Shown: positions 26,343 to 34,519, numbered from the stretch's first letter. The stretch is DNA of 64,000 nucleotides from Cupriavidus numazuensis (GCF_905397435.1 NZ_CAJPVI010000045.1:1-64000), one strand, 5' to 3'. The notes: generated by a model from the letters alone, not told the origin. Numbers and translations: made by a program.

Positions 26343-26409
26343 TATTTGGTGGGAACTACTTTGGCGCCACTCTACTAAACGGTACAGACGGTGCTGGCGA
26401 CTCGCTTAC

Positions 26410-26876
26410 ATTCGATGGAAGGGGTCGTGCAGCGCCCCGAGCATCATGTCGACCAGTCCGGTATCACCCATGCGTGCGCCCCAGCGGGCCGCCGAAGTCA
26501 CGTACGGCGCACGGCTCATACTTTCGGCGCCGCCAGCGATTGCGACGTCTGCATCGCCGAGAAGGATGCTCTGAGCGGCGCTGATAACGGCCTGAAGCCC
26601 TGAGTCGCACAGCCGGTTGACGTTCACGGCCGGCGTGTTGATGGAGACGCCGCCGTTTACCGCAGCGACACGGCCCAGATACATGTCTTTCGGCTCGGTT
26701 TGGATAACGGTGCCAAAGACGACGTGGCCAACATCGTCGCCAGAAGCCTGCGCGCGGGCCAAGGCCTCGCGGACGACGATTGCACCTAGTTCAGTCGGAG
26801 GGAGATCCTTCAGGCTGCCACCAAAGGTTCCAATTGCGGTACGAACCCCGCTTACTACCACGACTTCGCGCGTCAT
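26410..26876 (-). pseudogene. Thiolase, N-terminal part (gene split by IS66)
   Basis: First part of the interrupted thiolase: MTREVVVVSGVRTAIGTFGG, NVNRLCDSGLQAVISAAQSI with the acyl-accepting cysteine, and AGGAESMSRAPYV. The frame leaves the gene at DPFHRM where the IS66 element begins. GGAG precedes ATG 26876. It lies 103 bp downstream of the 3-hydroxyacyl-CoA dehydrogenase on the same strand, so the pair would have completed the last two steps of beta-oxidation or acetoacetyl-CoA turnover. Confidence 0.93.
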
Positions 26877-26979
26877 ACTTTTTCTCCAGTACATCAATTT
26901 TCGCCGCACAAATCATGGCTGGCGGCGAAGCAAAAAGAGGATTACTTCGTAGGGGGAATGAGCTACTGCTCCAGCGGTG

Positions 26980-27834
26980 TTACAGGTTATAGACGTAGGC
27001 CCCACGTCCTGTCTTGCGCCCGAGATATCCCGCCGCCACCATCTCACGCAGCAGCATGGCGGGACGATACTTTGGATCTGCAAATTCTCGGTACAACACT
27101 TCCAACACGGCTAGAAGAGTATCGAGCCCAATCATGTCCCCCAATGCCAGCGGACCGATTGGATGGTTGCATCCCAGTTTCATGCCCTCGTCGATTTCCT
27201 CAGGGGAAGCAAGGCCTTCTCCAAGGACGCAGAAGGCTTCGTTGATCATTGGGCAAAGAATGCGGTTGACGACGAAGCCGGGGTTGTTCTGTACAGTGAT
27301 TGGGTACTTGCCCAGCACCCTTGCTAGAGCCTCTACCGCTGCGTGGGTAGCATTGCTGGTTTGCAGCCCGCGGATTATCTCCACGAGGGTCATCAGCGGA
27401 ACCGGGTTAAAGAAGTGCATCCCGATAAAGCGGTCCGGGCGGGAGACTGTCGAGGCGAGCTTTGTAATAGAGATCGACGACGTGTTTGATGCCACGATGA
27501 CGTCTTCGTCAACGATGCTGTCAATCTGCTTAAGGATCTTTACCTTGAGGTCCTGGTTCTCCGTGGCGGCCTCGATGACGATGTCGACCGCTTTGAGGTC
27601 CTCGTACACGGCGCTGCCCTTGATGCGTGTCAGCGCATCTGTCTTCTGTCCCTCGGTGAGCTTCTCTTTCTTGATCAACCGATCCAGGCTCGCCTCTACT
27701 GTGGCCAAGCCCTTTTGGACTGCGGTGGTGCTTAGATCAATCATCACAACGTTTAGACCGGCCTGCGCACAAGCCTGCGCGATGCCATTGCCCATGGTGC
27801 CGGCACCCACGATGCCCACTGTCTTAATTGCCAT
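26980..27834 (-). CDS. 3-Hydroxyacyl-CoA dehydrogenase (3-hydroxybutyryl-CoA type)
   Basis: A 284-residue NAD-dependent dehydrogenase that oxidises (S)-3-hydroxyacyl-CoA. The Rossmann fold is at the very N-terminus (TVGIVGAGTMGNGIAQACAQ). ASNTSSISITKLAS and RFIGMHFFNPVPLMTLVEII carry the catalytic-histidine region. The C-terminal domain has NNPGFVVNRILCPMINEAFC and CNHPIGPLALGDMIGLDTLL. ATG 27834 is chosen because the 34 residues upstream are not conserved. It pairs with the interrupted thiolase downstream. Confidence 0.92.
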   Translation of the reverse strand: MAIKTVGIVGAGTMGNGIAQACAQAGLNVVMIDLSTTAVQKGLATVEASLDRLIKKEKLTEGQKTDALTRIKGSAVYEDLKAVDIVIEAATENQDLKVKILKQIDSIVDEDVIVASNTSSISITKLASTVSRPDRFIGMHFFNPVPLMTLVEIIRGLQTSNATHAAVEALARVLGKYPITVQNNPGFVVNRILCPMINEAFCVLGEGLASPEEIDEGMKLGCNHPIGPLALGDMIGLDTLLAVLEVLYREFADPKYRPAMLLREMVAAGYLGRKTGRGAYVYNL

Positions 27835-28109
27835 TTGTTGAACGCCTATAAAGTTTGTAGAAAATTCGATGAGATTGCTTTGAGAGGAGCAAGGCCGCAT
27901 GGCGGGGTTGCTCCAAGACATATCGCGTAGCCACAAAGAAGGAGTTTGCCTTTGTCTGGGTTAGGCGACATGTGTTCTTGTGCTGAGGGGCGCTCGCAAC
28001 ACGTGTGGCGGGCTTGGCCTCTGAGCCAAGATACTGCTGGTTTCAGACATCTAATATTGCTCAGCCGTGCCGCAACGGCGCCGTAGCCGTGTGTGCCCGA
28101 ATCAGGCGA
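27835..28109. other. Intergenic region, nothing recognised
   Basis: About 275 bp upstream of the 3-hydroxyacyl-CoA dehydrogenase, with its presumed promoter. Short frames show no recognisable domain. Confidence 0.35.
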
Positions 28110-28442
28110 CCGTCGAAAGCTCTACGCTCGGCTCCCGCCCGCGCGCTTTCGTCTGCGCACGCGGGTAAGCGACGAGGAAAGCAGGGCGGGCCGCCACGCC
28201 GCCGAATGGGTGGCCAAACGCGACGGCGAGAGGCAAGCCGGGGGCAGATGCCCCCCCAAGAATGCCGATCTCAAAACTTGACGCCCGTGCGAGGATGTAC
28301 AAGGCACGATGTTGTAGCACTCAATCTCAAAACGCATACCGTATTGTTGGCAAGTCTTGAGGTTGTACTCGATGTCTGCGAACGTGCTACGAAAGAATCG
28401 TCCGCGCGGGCCCTTCCAAGTATGGCACTTCATGTGCACGTG
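28110..28442 (-). pseudogene. Possible BKACE (DUF849) relic
   Basis: The minus strand reads WKGPRGRFFRSTFADIEYNL, then KTCQQYGMRFEIECYNI, and in a shifted frame LYILARASSFEIGILGG. This order resembles the middle of beta-keto acid cleavage enzymes (3-keto-5-aminohexanoate cleavage family): NTFADIEYILKTC, RFEFECYD, HLYNL, VFGILGG. The N-terminal metal site and the rest of the barrel are absent, and a frameshift lies between the blocks. A relic is the best explanation, but only about 60 residues support it. Confidence 0.5.
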
Positions 28443-29076
28443 TCAGCTTTCGTGTGCTCTATAGAATGGTCGTCGCTGGGGTAGGTTCCAACAAGGTGGA
28501 ATTCGGTCAGCATCCCGGTGATTTCGCGTCACCGAGCGATTGGTCAGTGGCAGGCCCTTTTTTCATGTTTGCGAAGGGCAGCATTCAGCGTCGGAAGCGA
28601 CTTTCTCGTACTCTTGGCGATCCAGCTAAGGCGTGCAGACGCCTTGTGATCGCGGGAGATCTCGCCGTGGCGTTTGCCGTGGCAACTGCGCCATCGGCGG
28701 ACCTTGTTGCCTTCCAGGTCTTGCGGGTCTGGAAGGTGAATTGATGAGCCCCATCTGTTCGTTCGGGTGACGCACGAGGCCTATTTTTGAGAGTGACCGC
28801 GTCAACCACGGCCTTCCGTGCGCGCAACACCGACCCAAAGAGTTGGGAGCATTGAAGTTGCTTTTTTTGTGGTGTCGCGCTCAACGACTTGGCCTGATGA
28901 GCCAGATTGCACCAGATTCACGCTCGTAGTACTAAGCGACAGTCTGGCGGGATGCCTTCCGGTCAGGATGACCTTTTCATGGCGCCATGGCGATGCGGAT
29001 CTTTAGCGCCAGAAAACGAAGCTTGATAGGTTCAAAGAGGTTTGTGCGGCCCATACTATCCCTTCTTTAATGCCAG
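28443..29076. other. Region without recognisable gene
   Basis: About 630 bp. Several short overlapping frames exist on both strands (for instance minus 28585-28884), but none resembles a protein I know and none has a convincing start. Probably decayed sequence between two minus-strand loci. Confidence 0.4.
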
Positions 29077-30072
29077 CTAAGAAAGCTGGGAAACGACTTG
29101 AGGTTGTTGGAGAAACTCAATCAACAACCGTGATGTCTGTTCGGGCTTTTCCTGTTGTATCCAGTGGCCAGCGTCGGGAATCAATGTCTTCTTCCAGAGC
29201 CTCGGTACGTTGATCTCGAGGGTTTCGTACTCCATCTTCGCCATGCGGATGACTCCATCCAACTCGCCTGCAGCGAACATCGTTGGTTGCCCAATCCGTG
29301 CGCCGTCAAGGAACGCCGTCAGAGACCAGTTTCTGTCAATGTTCCTGTACCAGTTGATCGGCCCGGCGAAACCGCCGCGCGTAAACTGGTCGACAAACGT
29401 ATCGAGGTCCTCGTCGCTAAGCCATGTCGGCAGGCCGTCGGGAAGCGCGAGGTTGTCAACGAAGCGTGTCGACTTCTCAAAGGTAATGAATCCTTTACGC
29501 CTATGTTCTGGATGCAGTCGGGACGCAGCGCTACCGGTGTACAGAATGCCAAGCAGAGCGCGACGCATGTCGGCTTCGATTTCTGATTCGATACGTCCGA
29601 AGACTTGGAAATACTCTTGGTAGAAATGCCGCTCCTGTGTGAGTGTGTGGAACTGCGCAGATGGTCGTATTCTTCGACGTGGCATGTAGGGGACGCTTAA
29701 CAGCGCCAAGGCACGAAACATGTCAGGTCGAAGAAGGCTCGCCATAGCCGCAAGCATCGAACCCCAGTCATGCCCAACGAGGATGGCGTGCTCCTCCCCG
29801 AGGGCATTGACCAATCCAACCAGGTCGGCGGCCAAGGTGAGAATGTCATACGCTTCGACTGGCACGGGTTTTTCGGTGTCTCCGTAACCTCTTAGGTCCG
29901 GCGCGACAACACGGAAGCCAGCATTTGCCAGGGCGGGGATTTGGTGCCGCCAGGAGTACCAGGATTCCGGCCATCCATGGCAAAGCAACACCAGGGGGCC
30001 TTCTCCTTGCTCCACGTAGTGCATCCGAATCCCGTTGGTGAATGTGTAACTGTGTTGCCACTCCTCAGCCAT
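29077..30072 (-). CDS. Alpha/beta hydrolase, epoxide-hydrolase type
   Basis: A 331-residue hydrolase predicted to open epoxides via an aspartyl ester. The oxyanion motif is LLCHGWPESWYSWRHQIP (about 29-46). The nucleophile elbow AILVGHDWGSMLAAM has Asp rather than Ser. The cap-domain segment INWYRNIDRNW supplies a candidate epoxide-protonating tyrosine, and PDAGHWIQQEKPEQ carries the catalytic histidine. It diverges from the ABM gene at 30299. Its promoter (TTGCCG-17-TATAGT) is overlapped by a palindromic operator, so TetR-type repression is likely. Confidence 0.9.
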   Translation of the reverse strand: MAEEWQHSYTFTNGIRMHYVEQGEGPLVLLCHGWPESWYSWRHQIPALANAGFRVVAPDLRGYGDTEKPVPVEAYDILTLAADLVGLVNALGEEHAILVGHDWGSMLAAMASLLRPDMFRALALLSVPYMPRRRIRPSAQFHTLTQERHFYQEYFQVFGRIESEIEADMRRALLGILYTGSAASRLHPEHRRKGFITFEKSTRFVDNLALPDGLPTWLSDEDLDTFVDQFTRGGFAGPINWYRNIDRNWSLTAFLDGARIGQPTMFAAGELDGVIRMAKMEYETLEINVPRLWKKTLIPDAGHWIQQEKPEQTSRLLIEFLQQPQVVSQLS

Positions 30073-30096
30073 CGCCTTGTCTCCTCGGTTTCATTT

Positions 30097-30120
30097 CAAC
30101 TAGACTATATGGTCTAGTTG
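30097..30120. promoter_or_regulatory. Palindromic operator 1 (TetR type)
   Basis: Perfect palindrome CAACTAGAC (30097-30105), 6-nt spacer, GTCTAGTTG (30112-30120). It covers the -10 element of the minus-strand hydrolase promoter. The core ACTAGAC-N6-GTCTAGT recurs at 30233 and, with one base changed, at 53076. The inverted TAGAC/GTCTA pattern resembles what I recall for NemR-type TetR operators, so the TetR encoded at 30584-31231 is the prime candidate. Confidence 0.82.
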
Positions 30121-30132
30121 ATTCTGCGGCAA
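30104..30132 (-). promoter_or_regulatory. Probable promoter of the epoxide hydrolase gene
   Basis: On the minus strand TTGCCG (30127-30132) is followed after exactly 17 nt by TATAGT (30104-30109), a sigma-70-like promoter. The -10 box lies inside operator 1, so a bound repressor would block RNA polymerase. The transcript would have a leader of about 25-30 nt before the start codon. Confidence 0.6.
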
Positions 30133-30232
30133 AGAAGCATGGCATCAGTGAATACCCCTACGCTATGAAAGCGTCCTTCAGGTGGCATTCTAGAAGAGCA
30201 AGACGGCCTTACTTCATACATGAGTATGTCTT

Positions 30233-30252
30233 ACTAGACGTATCGGTCTAGT
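30233..30252. promoter_or_regulatory. Palindromic operator 2 (TetR type)
   Basis: ACTAGAC (30233-30239), 6-nt spacer, GTCTAGT (30246-30252), identical in its arms to operator 1. It lies 47 bp upstream of the ABM gene start, a good position to control that gene. Spacing between the centres of the two operators is about 134 bp. Confidence 0.8.
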
Positions 30253-30298
30253 GCAGATAAGCTTGCCCTCTTCATTACTGAGAGAACTGGGAGACGAA

Positions 30299-30580
30299 AT
30301 GCTGGGTGTCGTTGCACAAATCACTGTGAAGCAAGGAGCTGAGGCACAGTTCGAAGAACTGGCTAACCAAATGGTCCAGGCGTCGCGCCAAGAAGAGGGG
30401 TGCCTGGAGTACGGTCTTTGGCGGACGGAGGTCGCAGGCCAGTACGCCTTCGTGGAGCGCTATAAGGATGAGGCGGCCGTCGAGGCGCACCGGAAGTCCG
30501 ATCACTTTCGTCAAATCGGCCGTGCAATGGGAGCCTTCATGGAAGGCGCGCCCACCGTCCTGCGCTTGACGGCGGTCTGA
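30299..30580 (+). CDS. Antibiotic biosynthesis monooxygenase (ABM) domain protein
   Basis: A 93-residue ABM/YgiN-fold protein: MLGVVAQITVKQGAEAQFEE, QEEGCLEYGLWRTEVAGQYA, then FVERYKDEAAVEAHRKSDHF. Members are small cofactor-independent oxygenases or related enzymes; many YgiN-like ones act on quinols. ATG 30299 has GGGAG 7-11 nt upstream, whereas the in-frame GTG at 30251 lies in operator 2. It diverges from the epoxide hydrolase and converges on the TetR gene, so the three form one regulated locus. Paralogous to the ABM gene at 3338. Confidence 0.82.
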   Translation: MLGVVAQITVKQGAEAQFEELANQMVQASRQEEGCLEYGLWRTEVAGQYAFVERYKDEAAVEAHRKSDHFRQIGRAMGAFMEGAPTVLRLTAV

Positions 30581-30583
30581 AAC

Positions 30584-31231
30584 CTAGCTTTGTGAGACCC
30601 GCTTCATGCGGGTCTCAGGCGCAAGCGGGCGAAGTAGCGCTGACATTACGGCCGATATGCTTTGCATCGCCTGTATGCGCCGCTGCGCGAGGTCCAAGAT
30701 TAGAGCACCCTGGATTGTGGCAAGAATTGTGTCGGCAAGCTGGCCCGGCGGCAAGTCATCGCGAATAGTGCCTGCATGCTGTCCGCGGGCGATAACTTGC
30801 TCAACCGAGGTCTGCCAGTTGCCCAGCATGGTGCTGATAAGAGACCCGAATGCTTCGGAAGTGTTTGCAAGCTCAAGGGATAGCTTGCCAATCAGGCATC
30901 CGCGCTTGCACCCAGTCCGGGTAAAGTCGCTGACTAGCTCGTCCAGATATCCAGTGAGCATCTCATACTCATCCATGTCCGGCGCGCTGAACCATCTTTT
31001 GCGACGCTGCTGTTGCTTCTCGTAATAGAGCTGAAGCACGGCCAAGGCAAATGCTTCTTTTGAGCCAAAGTGGTGATAGAAGGAACCCTTTGGTACCCCT
31101 GCTTCGACGAGGACTGTGTCCACGCTCGTACCGGCGAAACCATGCGCGTAGAACTGCTTGAACCCCTGTTTTAGAAGGCGCTCTTTATGTGTGGGTGCGC
31201 GCGGAGCTGGATGATTTGACATAACGCTCAA
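30584..31231 (-). CDS. TetR-family repressor (NemR/AcuR-like)
   Basis: A 215-residue TetR regulator. The N-terminal helix-turn-helix is GFKQFYAHGFAGTSVDTVLV and EAGVPKGSFYHHFGSKEAFA. The C-terminal part has TRTGCKRGCLIGKLSLELAN, the cysteine-bearing segment typical of NemR-like members that respond to electrophiles (KRGCLIGNLS-type). Its stop is 3 bp from the stop of the convergent ABM gene. The nearby operators with ACTAGAC arms are its likely sites. A second ATG (31222) is possible. Confidence 0.88.
   Translation of the reverse strand: MSVMSNHPAPRAPTHKERLLKQGFKQFYAHGFAGTSVDTVLVEAGVPKGSFYHHFGSKEAFALAVLQLYYEKQQQRRKRWFSAPDMDEYEMLTGYLDELVSDFTRTGCKRGCLIGKLSLELANTSEAFGSLISTMLGNWQTSVEQVIARGQHAGTIRDDLPPGQLADTILATIQGALILDLAQRRIQAMQSISAVMSALLRPLAPETRMKRVSQS
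30593..30617. terminator. Perfect hairpin between convergent ABM and TetR genes
   Basis: TGAGACCCGC (30593-30602), 5-nt loop, GCGGGTCTCA (30608-30617): a perfect 10-bp stem. It lies inside the last codons of the TetR gene (…TRMKRVSQS) and just after the ABM stop. No strong T-tract follows on either strand, so it may be a rho-independent-like stop for the ABM transcript or an mRNA-protecting hairpin. Confidence 0.6.
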
Positions 31232-31429
31232 GGATGCGGATTCTGGCGAGGGCAGTCTAGCACGAGGGTGTCGGCTGGCGAGCTATGCGCTCCGCGGAAA
31301 TCGTTCTAGCCTCCTACTGGTTTTCCCCTTGTCTGTCAGATTTTTCCTTATCTGCGGGCACCTACTCCATGACGTAGAAACCGTCGATATAGTCGAAGTC
31401 AGTCGAATTGTATTTTGAAGGACTATCCG

Positions 31430-32080
31430 ATGCCAAATGCATGCGAGCAGCTCAGCCGGGTCTCGCTGATAAGGTCTGGAAACGGGCGATACACAGGGCA
31501 CGTGGCCGGCGAAGGCAATGGGACCGAGCCATGTGCTTTAGCGGCCGCTATGCTGTCGGCTGTGCTCGACCTCAGTGGGCCAGACGTCTTACCGGTATCT
31601 ATAACCACTTACTTGCTGGCTGACTTACGGCCGGGTCCTTGCGAAGTTGCTATCAAGTGGGTCCGTGGCAACGGCAGCCTGCAGTGCTGGCAGGCAGAAT
31701 TTCGTCAGGAATCTCCGGTGGCATCGAGCCAGATTGTATTGACGAGCGACTTGCCATCATCCTCATACGTTCCCTCAGCTTCGGGTATTGCTAACTCGGG
31801 GAGGGGCGATGCCACGATGCCCGTGGACTCGCCATTCTCGGATATGGCAAGGGCTCTTACTGTGTCACCTCGAGACTTGACGGGGGAAGACTGCGCGCCC
31901 TGTTCAGTGGCGATTCGGTTCCACGTAGACAACGAAGACTCCCACGCTGCTTCCTCGCTTGCTATCGAATATGAAGCGGCGCGATCATGCGGTGAGGTTT
32001 TGACCAGGGATGTGCGCCTGGTAGGCCCAACAGGACTTGCTGCGGCAGCTACCTACGCGTTTCTCCGAAGCCCGCGATGA
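31430..32080 (+). CDS. Hotdog/thioesterase-like protein of unknown function
   Basis: A 216-residue protein. The segment VSLIRSGNGRYTGHVAGEGN, then AAAMLSAVLD, ITTYLLADLRPGPCEVAIKW and VRGNGSLQCWQAEFRQ resembles the first hotdog half of TesB-like thioesterase proteins (product-release strand followed by a paired strand). The C-terminal half is less clear and I see no convincing catalytic triad. ATG 31430 has GAAGGA upstream. Its stop overlaps the next gene's start by 4 nt (ATGA), so it is co-translated with a TetR regulator. Confidence 0.5.
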   Translation: MPNACEQLSRVSLIRSGNGRYTGHVAGEGNGTEPCALAAAMLSAVLDLSGPDVLPVSITTYLLADLRPGPCEVAIKWVRGNGSLQCWQAEFRQESPVASSQIVLTSDLPSSSYVPSASGIANSGRGDATMPVDSPFSDMARALTVSPRDLTGEDCAPCSVAIRFHVDNEDSHAASSLAIEYEAARSCGEVLTRDVRLVGPTGLAAAATYAFLRSPR

Positions 32081-32784
32081 GCAGCCAAGTCGAAACAAAT
32101 GGCGTGGTCGTGACGCTCGGTGACATCAGGCAAAAGAAGGCTGGCAGGCCTCCAGGCTCCGCCATTCGGAGGTCTGACCGTCGTCGTTTCTTGGAGGTTG
32201 GCACGGCACTGGTCCGGAGCAACGGTCTAAGACAACTCACTATTGGCGAATTGTGTGGCCGCGTTGGGGTAGCAAAAAGCACCTTCTATATTCGCTTCTC
32301 TTCGAGGGAAGAGCTTCTGGAGACAGTGCTACACGAGTATTTGTCCTCGCTCCTCCGCGATGCGAAAGCAGCGGCTCGACTTGTACCGCGAGGAGTGCTA
32401 CGGCTCATCAGAATGATCGAGGTGTGGGTTCAACACTACGTGCTGAAGCATGGCGGATGCCTGCTGTTAAGCAGCAGTGTCGAGTATGCGGGCGTGGCTG
32501 ACGACAAGACGCGCGTTATCGTAGTAGAGATGGTGCGCACCTGGCGAGCCCTCCTGGCTGGCCAGATTCAGGATGCCATTCAAACCGGCGAACTTCTGTC
32601 CAACGTAGACGATGAACAGTTGCTGTTCGAGATTTTCAGCGTCGTCCTTGGGGTTCAGCATGACTGCAGATTCCTAGGGGAGCCGATTGGATTTCGAGCA
32701 GCAATGTTGTACTCGATATTCAAGCGGCACGGTGCCGAGTTGCCCCCCGGAACACCGGCACTGCTCCGTTGTGAGAACGGCTAG
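32077..32784 (+). CDS. TetR-family transcriptional regulator
   Basis: A 235-residue regulator with a 30-residue N-terminal arm. The helix-turn-helix reads VGTALVRSNGLRQLTIGELC, GRVGVAKSTFYIRFSSREEL. The C-terminal ligand domain is not assignable to a subgroup by eye. It overlaps the upstream hotdog-like gene by 4 nt and its 3' end overlaps the convergent response-regulator stop by 4 nt (32781-32784), an unusually tight arrangement. Confidence 0.87.
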   Translation: MSSQVETNGVVVTLGDIRQKKAGRPPGSAIRRSDRRRFLEVGTALVRSNGLRQLTIGELCGRVGVAKSTFYIRFSSREELLETVLHEYLSSLLRDAKAAARLVPRGVLRLIRMIEVWVQHYVLKHGGCLLLSSSVEYAGVADDKTRVIVVEMVRTWRALLAGQIQDAIQTGELLSNVDDEQLLFEIFSVVLGVQHDCRFLGEPIGFRAAMLYSIFKRHGAELPPGTPALLRCENG

Positions 32785-33413
32785 TCAATAAGCTTGTGGC
32801 GCAGAGCGTACTGCACCAGTTCCGCGTTAGTCCCGACGCCAATCTTCTTGAGAATCCGAGAACGATAGGTACTGACCGTTTTGACGCTGAGGAAGAACTG
32901 CCTGCCGATTTCAGTCAAGCGGACCCCCTGGACGATTAGACGCATGATTTCGTACTCGCGGGAGGAGAGATCCCTGTGCGGTAACTGCCCGTTCACGCGG
33001 TCCAGGTTATACATGACGCGCTCCGCCACCTGAGGCGAGAAGTAGCGCTTACCCTGTACGACTTTTCGGATAGACGCTACAAGCTCAACAGCGTCCATGT
33101 CCTTCGTGACATAGCCACTCGCACCCGCTTCGAACGCGCGAACGGCATACTGTTCGGCAGGGTACATGCTGAGTACGACGATAGGCAGCAAAGGCTTCTC
33201 GCTGCGGATGGAAGGGATGAGGTCTAGGCCACTGCGACCGGGCATGCTGATGTCGAGCACGAGAACGTCAAATTCATGCGTGCGAATGGCCGTGAGCGCA
33301 TCGGGCCCGTTGCACGCTTCCGCGACAACTGAGAAGCCACCTTCGTCCATCAGGAGCCTCTTGAGGCCCTCGCGGAAGATGGTGTGGTCATCAACCAAGG
33401 CAATCCGAATCAT
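32781..33413 (-). CDS. Response regulator, NarL/FixJ type
   Basis: A 210-residue two-domain regulator. Receiver: acidic pair DD at 8-9, phospho-acceptor Asp54 in FDVLVLDISMPGRSG, the Ser of VVLSMYP and Lys of GYVTKD. Output: a LuxR-type helix-turn-helix (LSSREYEIMRLIVQGVRLTE, IGRQFFLSVKTVSTYRSRIL). Its start overlaps the kinase stop by 4 nt (33410-33413), so the two are translationally coupled. It is divergent from the beta-oxidation operon beginning at 34707, its probable target. Confidence 0.92.
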   Translation of the reverse strand: MIRIALVDDHTIFREGLKRLLMDEGGFSVVAEACNGPDALTAIRTHEFDVLVLDISMPGRSGLDLIPSIRSEKPLLPIVVLSMYPAEQYAVRAFEAGASGYVTKDMDAVELVASIRKVVQGKRYFSPQVAERVMYNLDRVNGQLPHRDLSSREYEIMRLIVQGVRLTEIGRQFFLSVKTVSTYRSRILKKIGVGTNAELVQYALRHKLID

Positions 33414-34519
33414 TCCAGCTCCATAGGGGTGTCGTCTACGACAGTCGTTGGGATGCGAACCGAAACCCTCACGCCACCGGCGCGGCCAGGTCCAATCTCC
33501 GCAGTACCTTTCAGGTCACGAGCTCTTTCTCGCATTCCGAGTAATCCCAGATGGGCACCCTTAGACCGAACCGACGCAATGCCAACGCCGTTGTCCACCA
33601 CATCCAAAGCGATGACGCTGGCGTTCCACTTAAGCGTCACGTCAACGGCGGAAGCATTAGCGTGGCGCGCGATGTTCGTCATTGCTTCTTGGAAGATTCG
33701 GTATAACCCGAGCTCCCGGGATTCGCTGATGGGGAGCGGTGCGCGGTCGCAATCGAAGCTGCATGCGATTCCATAGCGGGCCTCGAACTGGTTCAAGTCC
33801 TGAGCGAGCGCATCCTGAAGCCCTAAATGGTCCAAAGCGCCTGGCCGAAGCCCCTCGGCTATGCGCCGTACGGCTTCGATAGATTCCTGGACTAAGTCCA
33901 ACAGCTGCTGTGTGGTCTCTTTCGCTGTGCCGGCGTTCGCGGGCAGCGGATCCTCTCCGCGCTCCTGCCGCTCCAGGCGTCGGCCAAGGCGCGAGATGTC
34001 GAATTTGATGGTGGTGAGCATCCCACCCACAACGTCATGAAGCTCTTGGGCGACAGTTGAACGTTCGCGCTCTCGCACTGAGTTCAGCCGCATCATTAGC
34101 TCGCGTAGTTGAGTACGTGACTTGCTTAATTCTTCCTGTTTCTGGATACGGTCAGTGACATCAAGACCCACTCCAACGATGGCAGGCTTTCCCCGGTACT
34201 GAACTGTGTTGCCGTGGATCTCAACATAGCCACGAGACCCATCGGGGCGCTTCGTGTGCAAGACGAACGGGCCAGGCCGCTCACCGCGGATTCGCCTGTG
34301 ATACTGCTCCATTAGTGCATCGACTTGATGCGGCGCAGCAAGATTTGCGACCAGCTCTCCGGTCATGAGGCTTCGCGGCACGTGGCACATGGCAGCGAAC
34401 GTTTCGTTCACGTACTGCAGCCGTCCATCCTGAAGGATGTAGATGCCGGCTACGGACTGCTCGACGATCCCCTTGAAAGGAATCTCGTAGTCGTTCAAGA
34501 ACTCTTCCATCTCATCCAT
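33410..34519 (-). CDS. Soluble PAS-domain sensor histidine kinase (HisKA_3)
   Basis: A 369-residue kinase with no transmembrane segment. A PAS domain covers about 12-125 (QSVAGIYILQDGRLQYVNET through IVGVGLDVTDR), followed by a short coiled coil (SKSRTQLRELMMRLNSVRER). The phospho-acceptor is His161 in STVAQELHDVVGGMLTTIKF. The catalytic ATPase has YRIFQEAMTNIARHANAS (N box), DVVDNGVGI and LGLLGMRERARDLKG. A cytosolic PAS sensor next to an acyl-CoA pathway suggests detection of an intracellular pathway compound; this is inference. Confidence 0.92.
   Translation of the reverse strand: MDEMEEFLNDYEIPFKGIVEQSVAGIYILQDGRLQYVNETFAAMCHVPRSLMTGELVANLAAPHQVDALMEQYHRRIRGERPGPFVLHTKRPDGSRGYVEIHGNTVQYRGKPAIVGVGLDVTDRIQKQEELSKSRTQLRELMMRLNSVRERERSTVAQELHDVVGGMLTTIKFDISRLGRRLERQERGEDPLPANAGTAKETTQQLLDLVQESIEAVRRIAEGLRPGALDHLGLQDALAQDLNQFEARYGIACSFDCDRAPLPISESRELGLYRIFQEAMTNIARHANASAVDVTLKWNASVIALDVVDNGVGIASVRSKGAHLGLLGMRERARDLKGTAEIGPGRAGGVRVSVRIPTTVVDDTPMELE

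Larger units (their letters stand above)
23949..26409 (-). mobile_element. Complete IS66-family insertion sequence
   Basis: 2461-bp element in a thiolase gene. Terminal inverted repeats of 22 bp (23949-23970 and 26388-26409) both begin GTAAGCG and share TCGCCAGCACCGT, matching at 20 of 22 positions. The 8-bp target duplication ATTCGATG is at 23941-23948 and 26410-26417. It carries tnpA, tnpB and tnpC in the standard order, all apparently intact. Length, 8-bp duplication and gene order are as expected for IS66. Confidence 0.96.

Noticed and set aside
28585..28884. Possible small gene on the minus strand
   Set aside because: Overlapping frames compete, there is no ribosome-binding site, and no similarity to any family was recognised.
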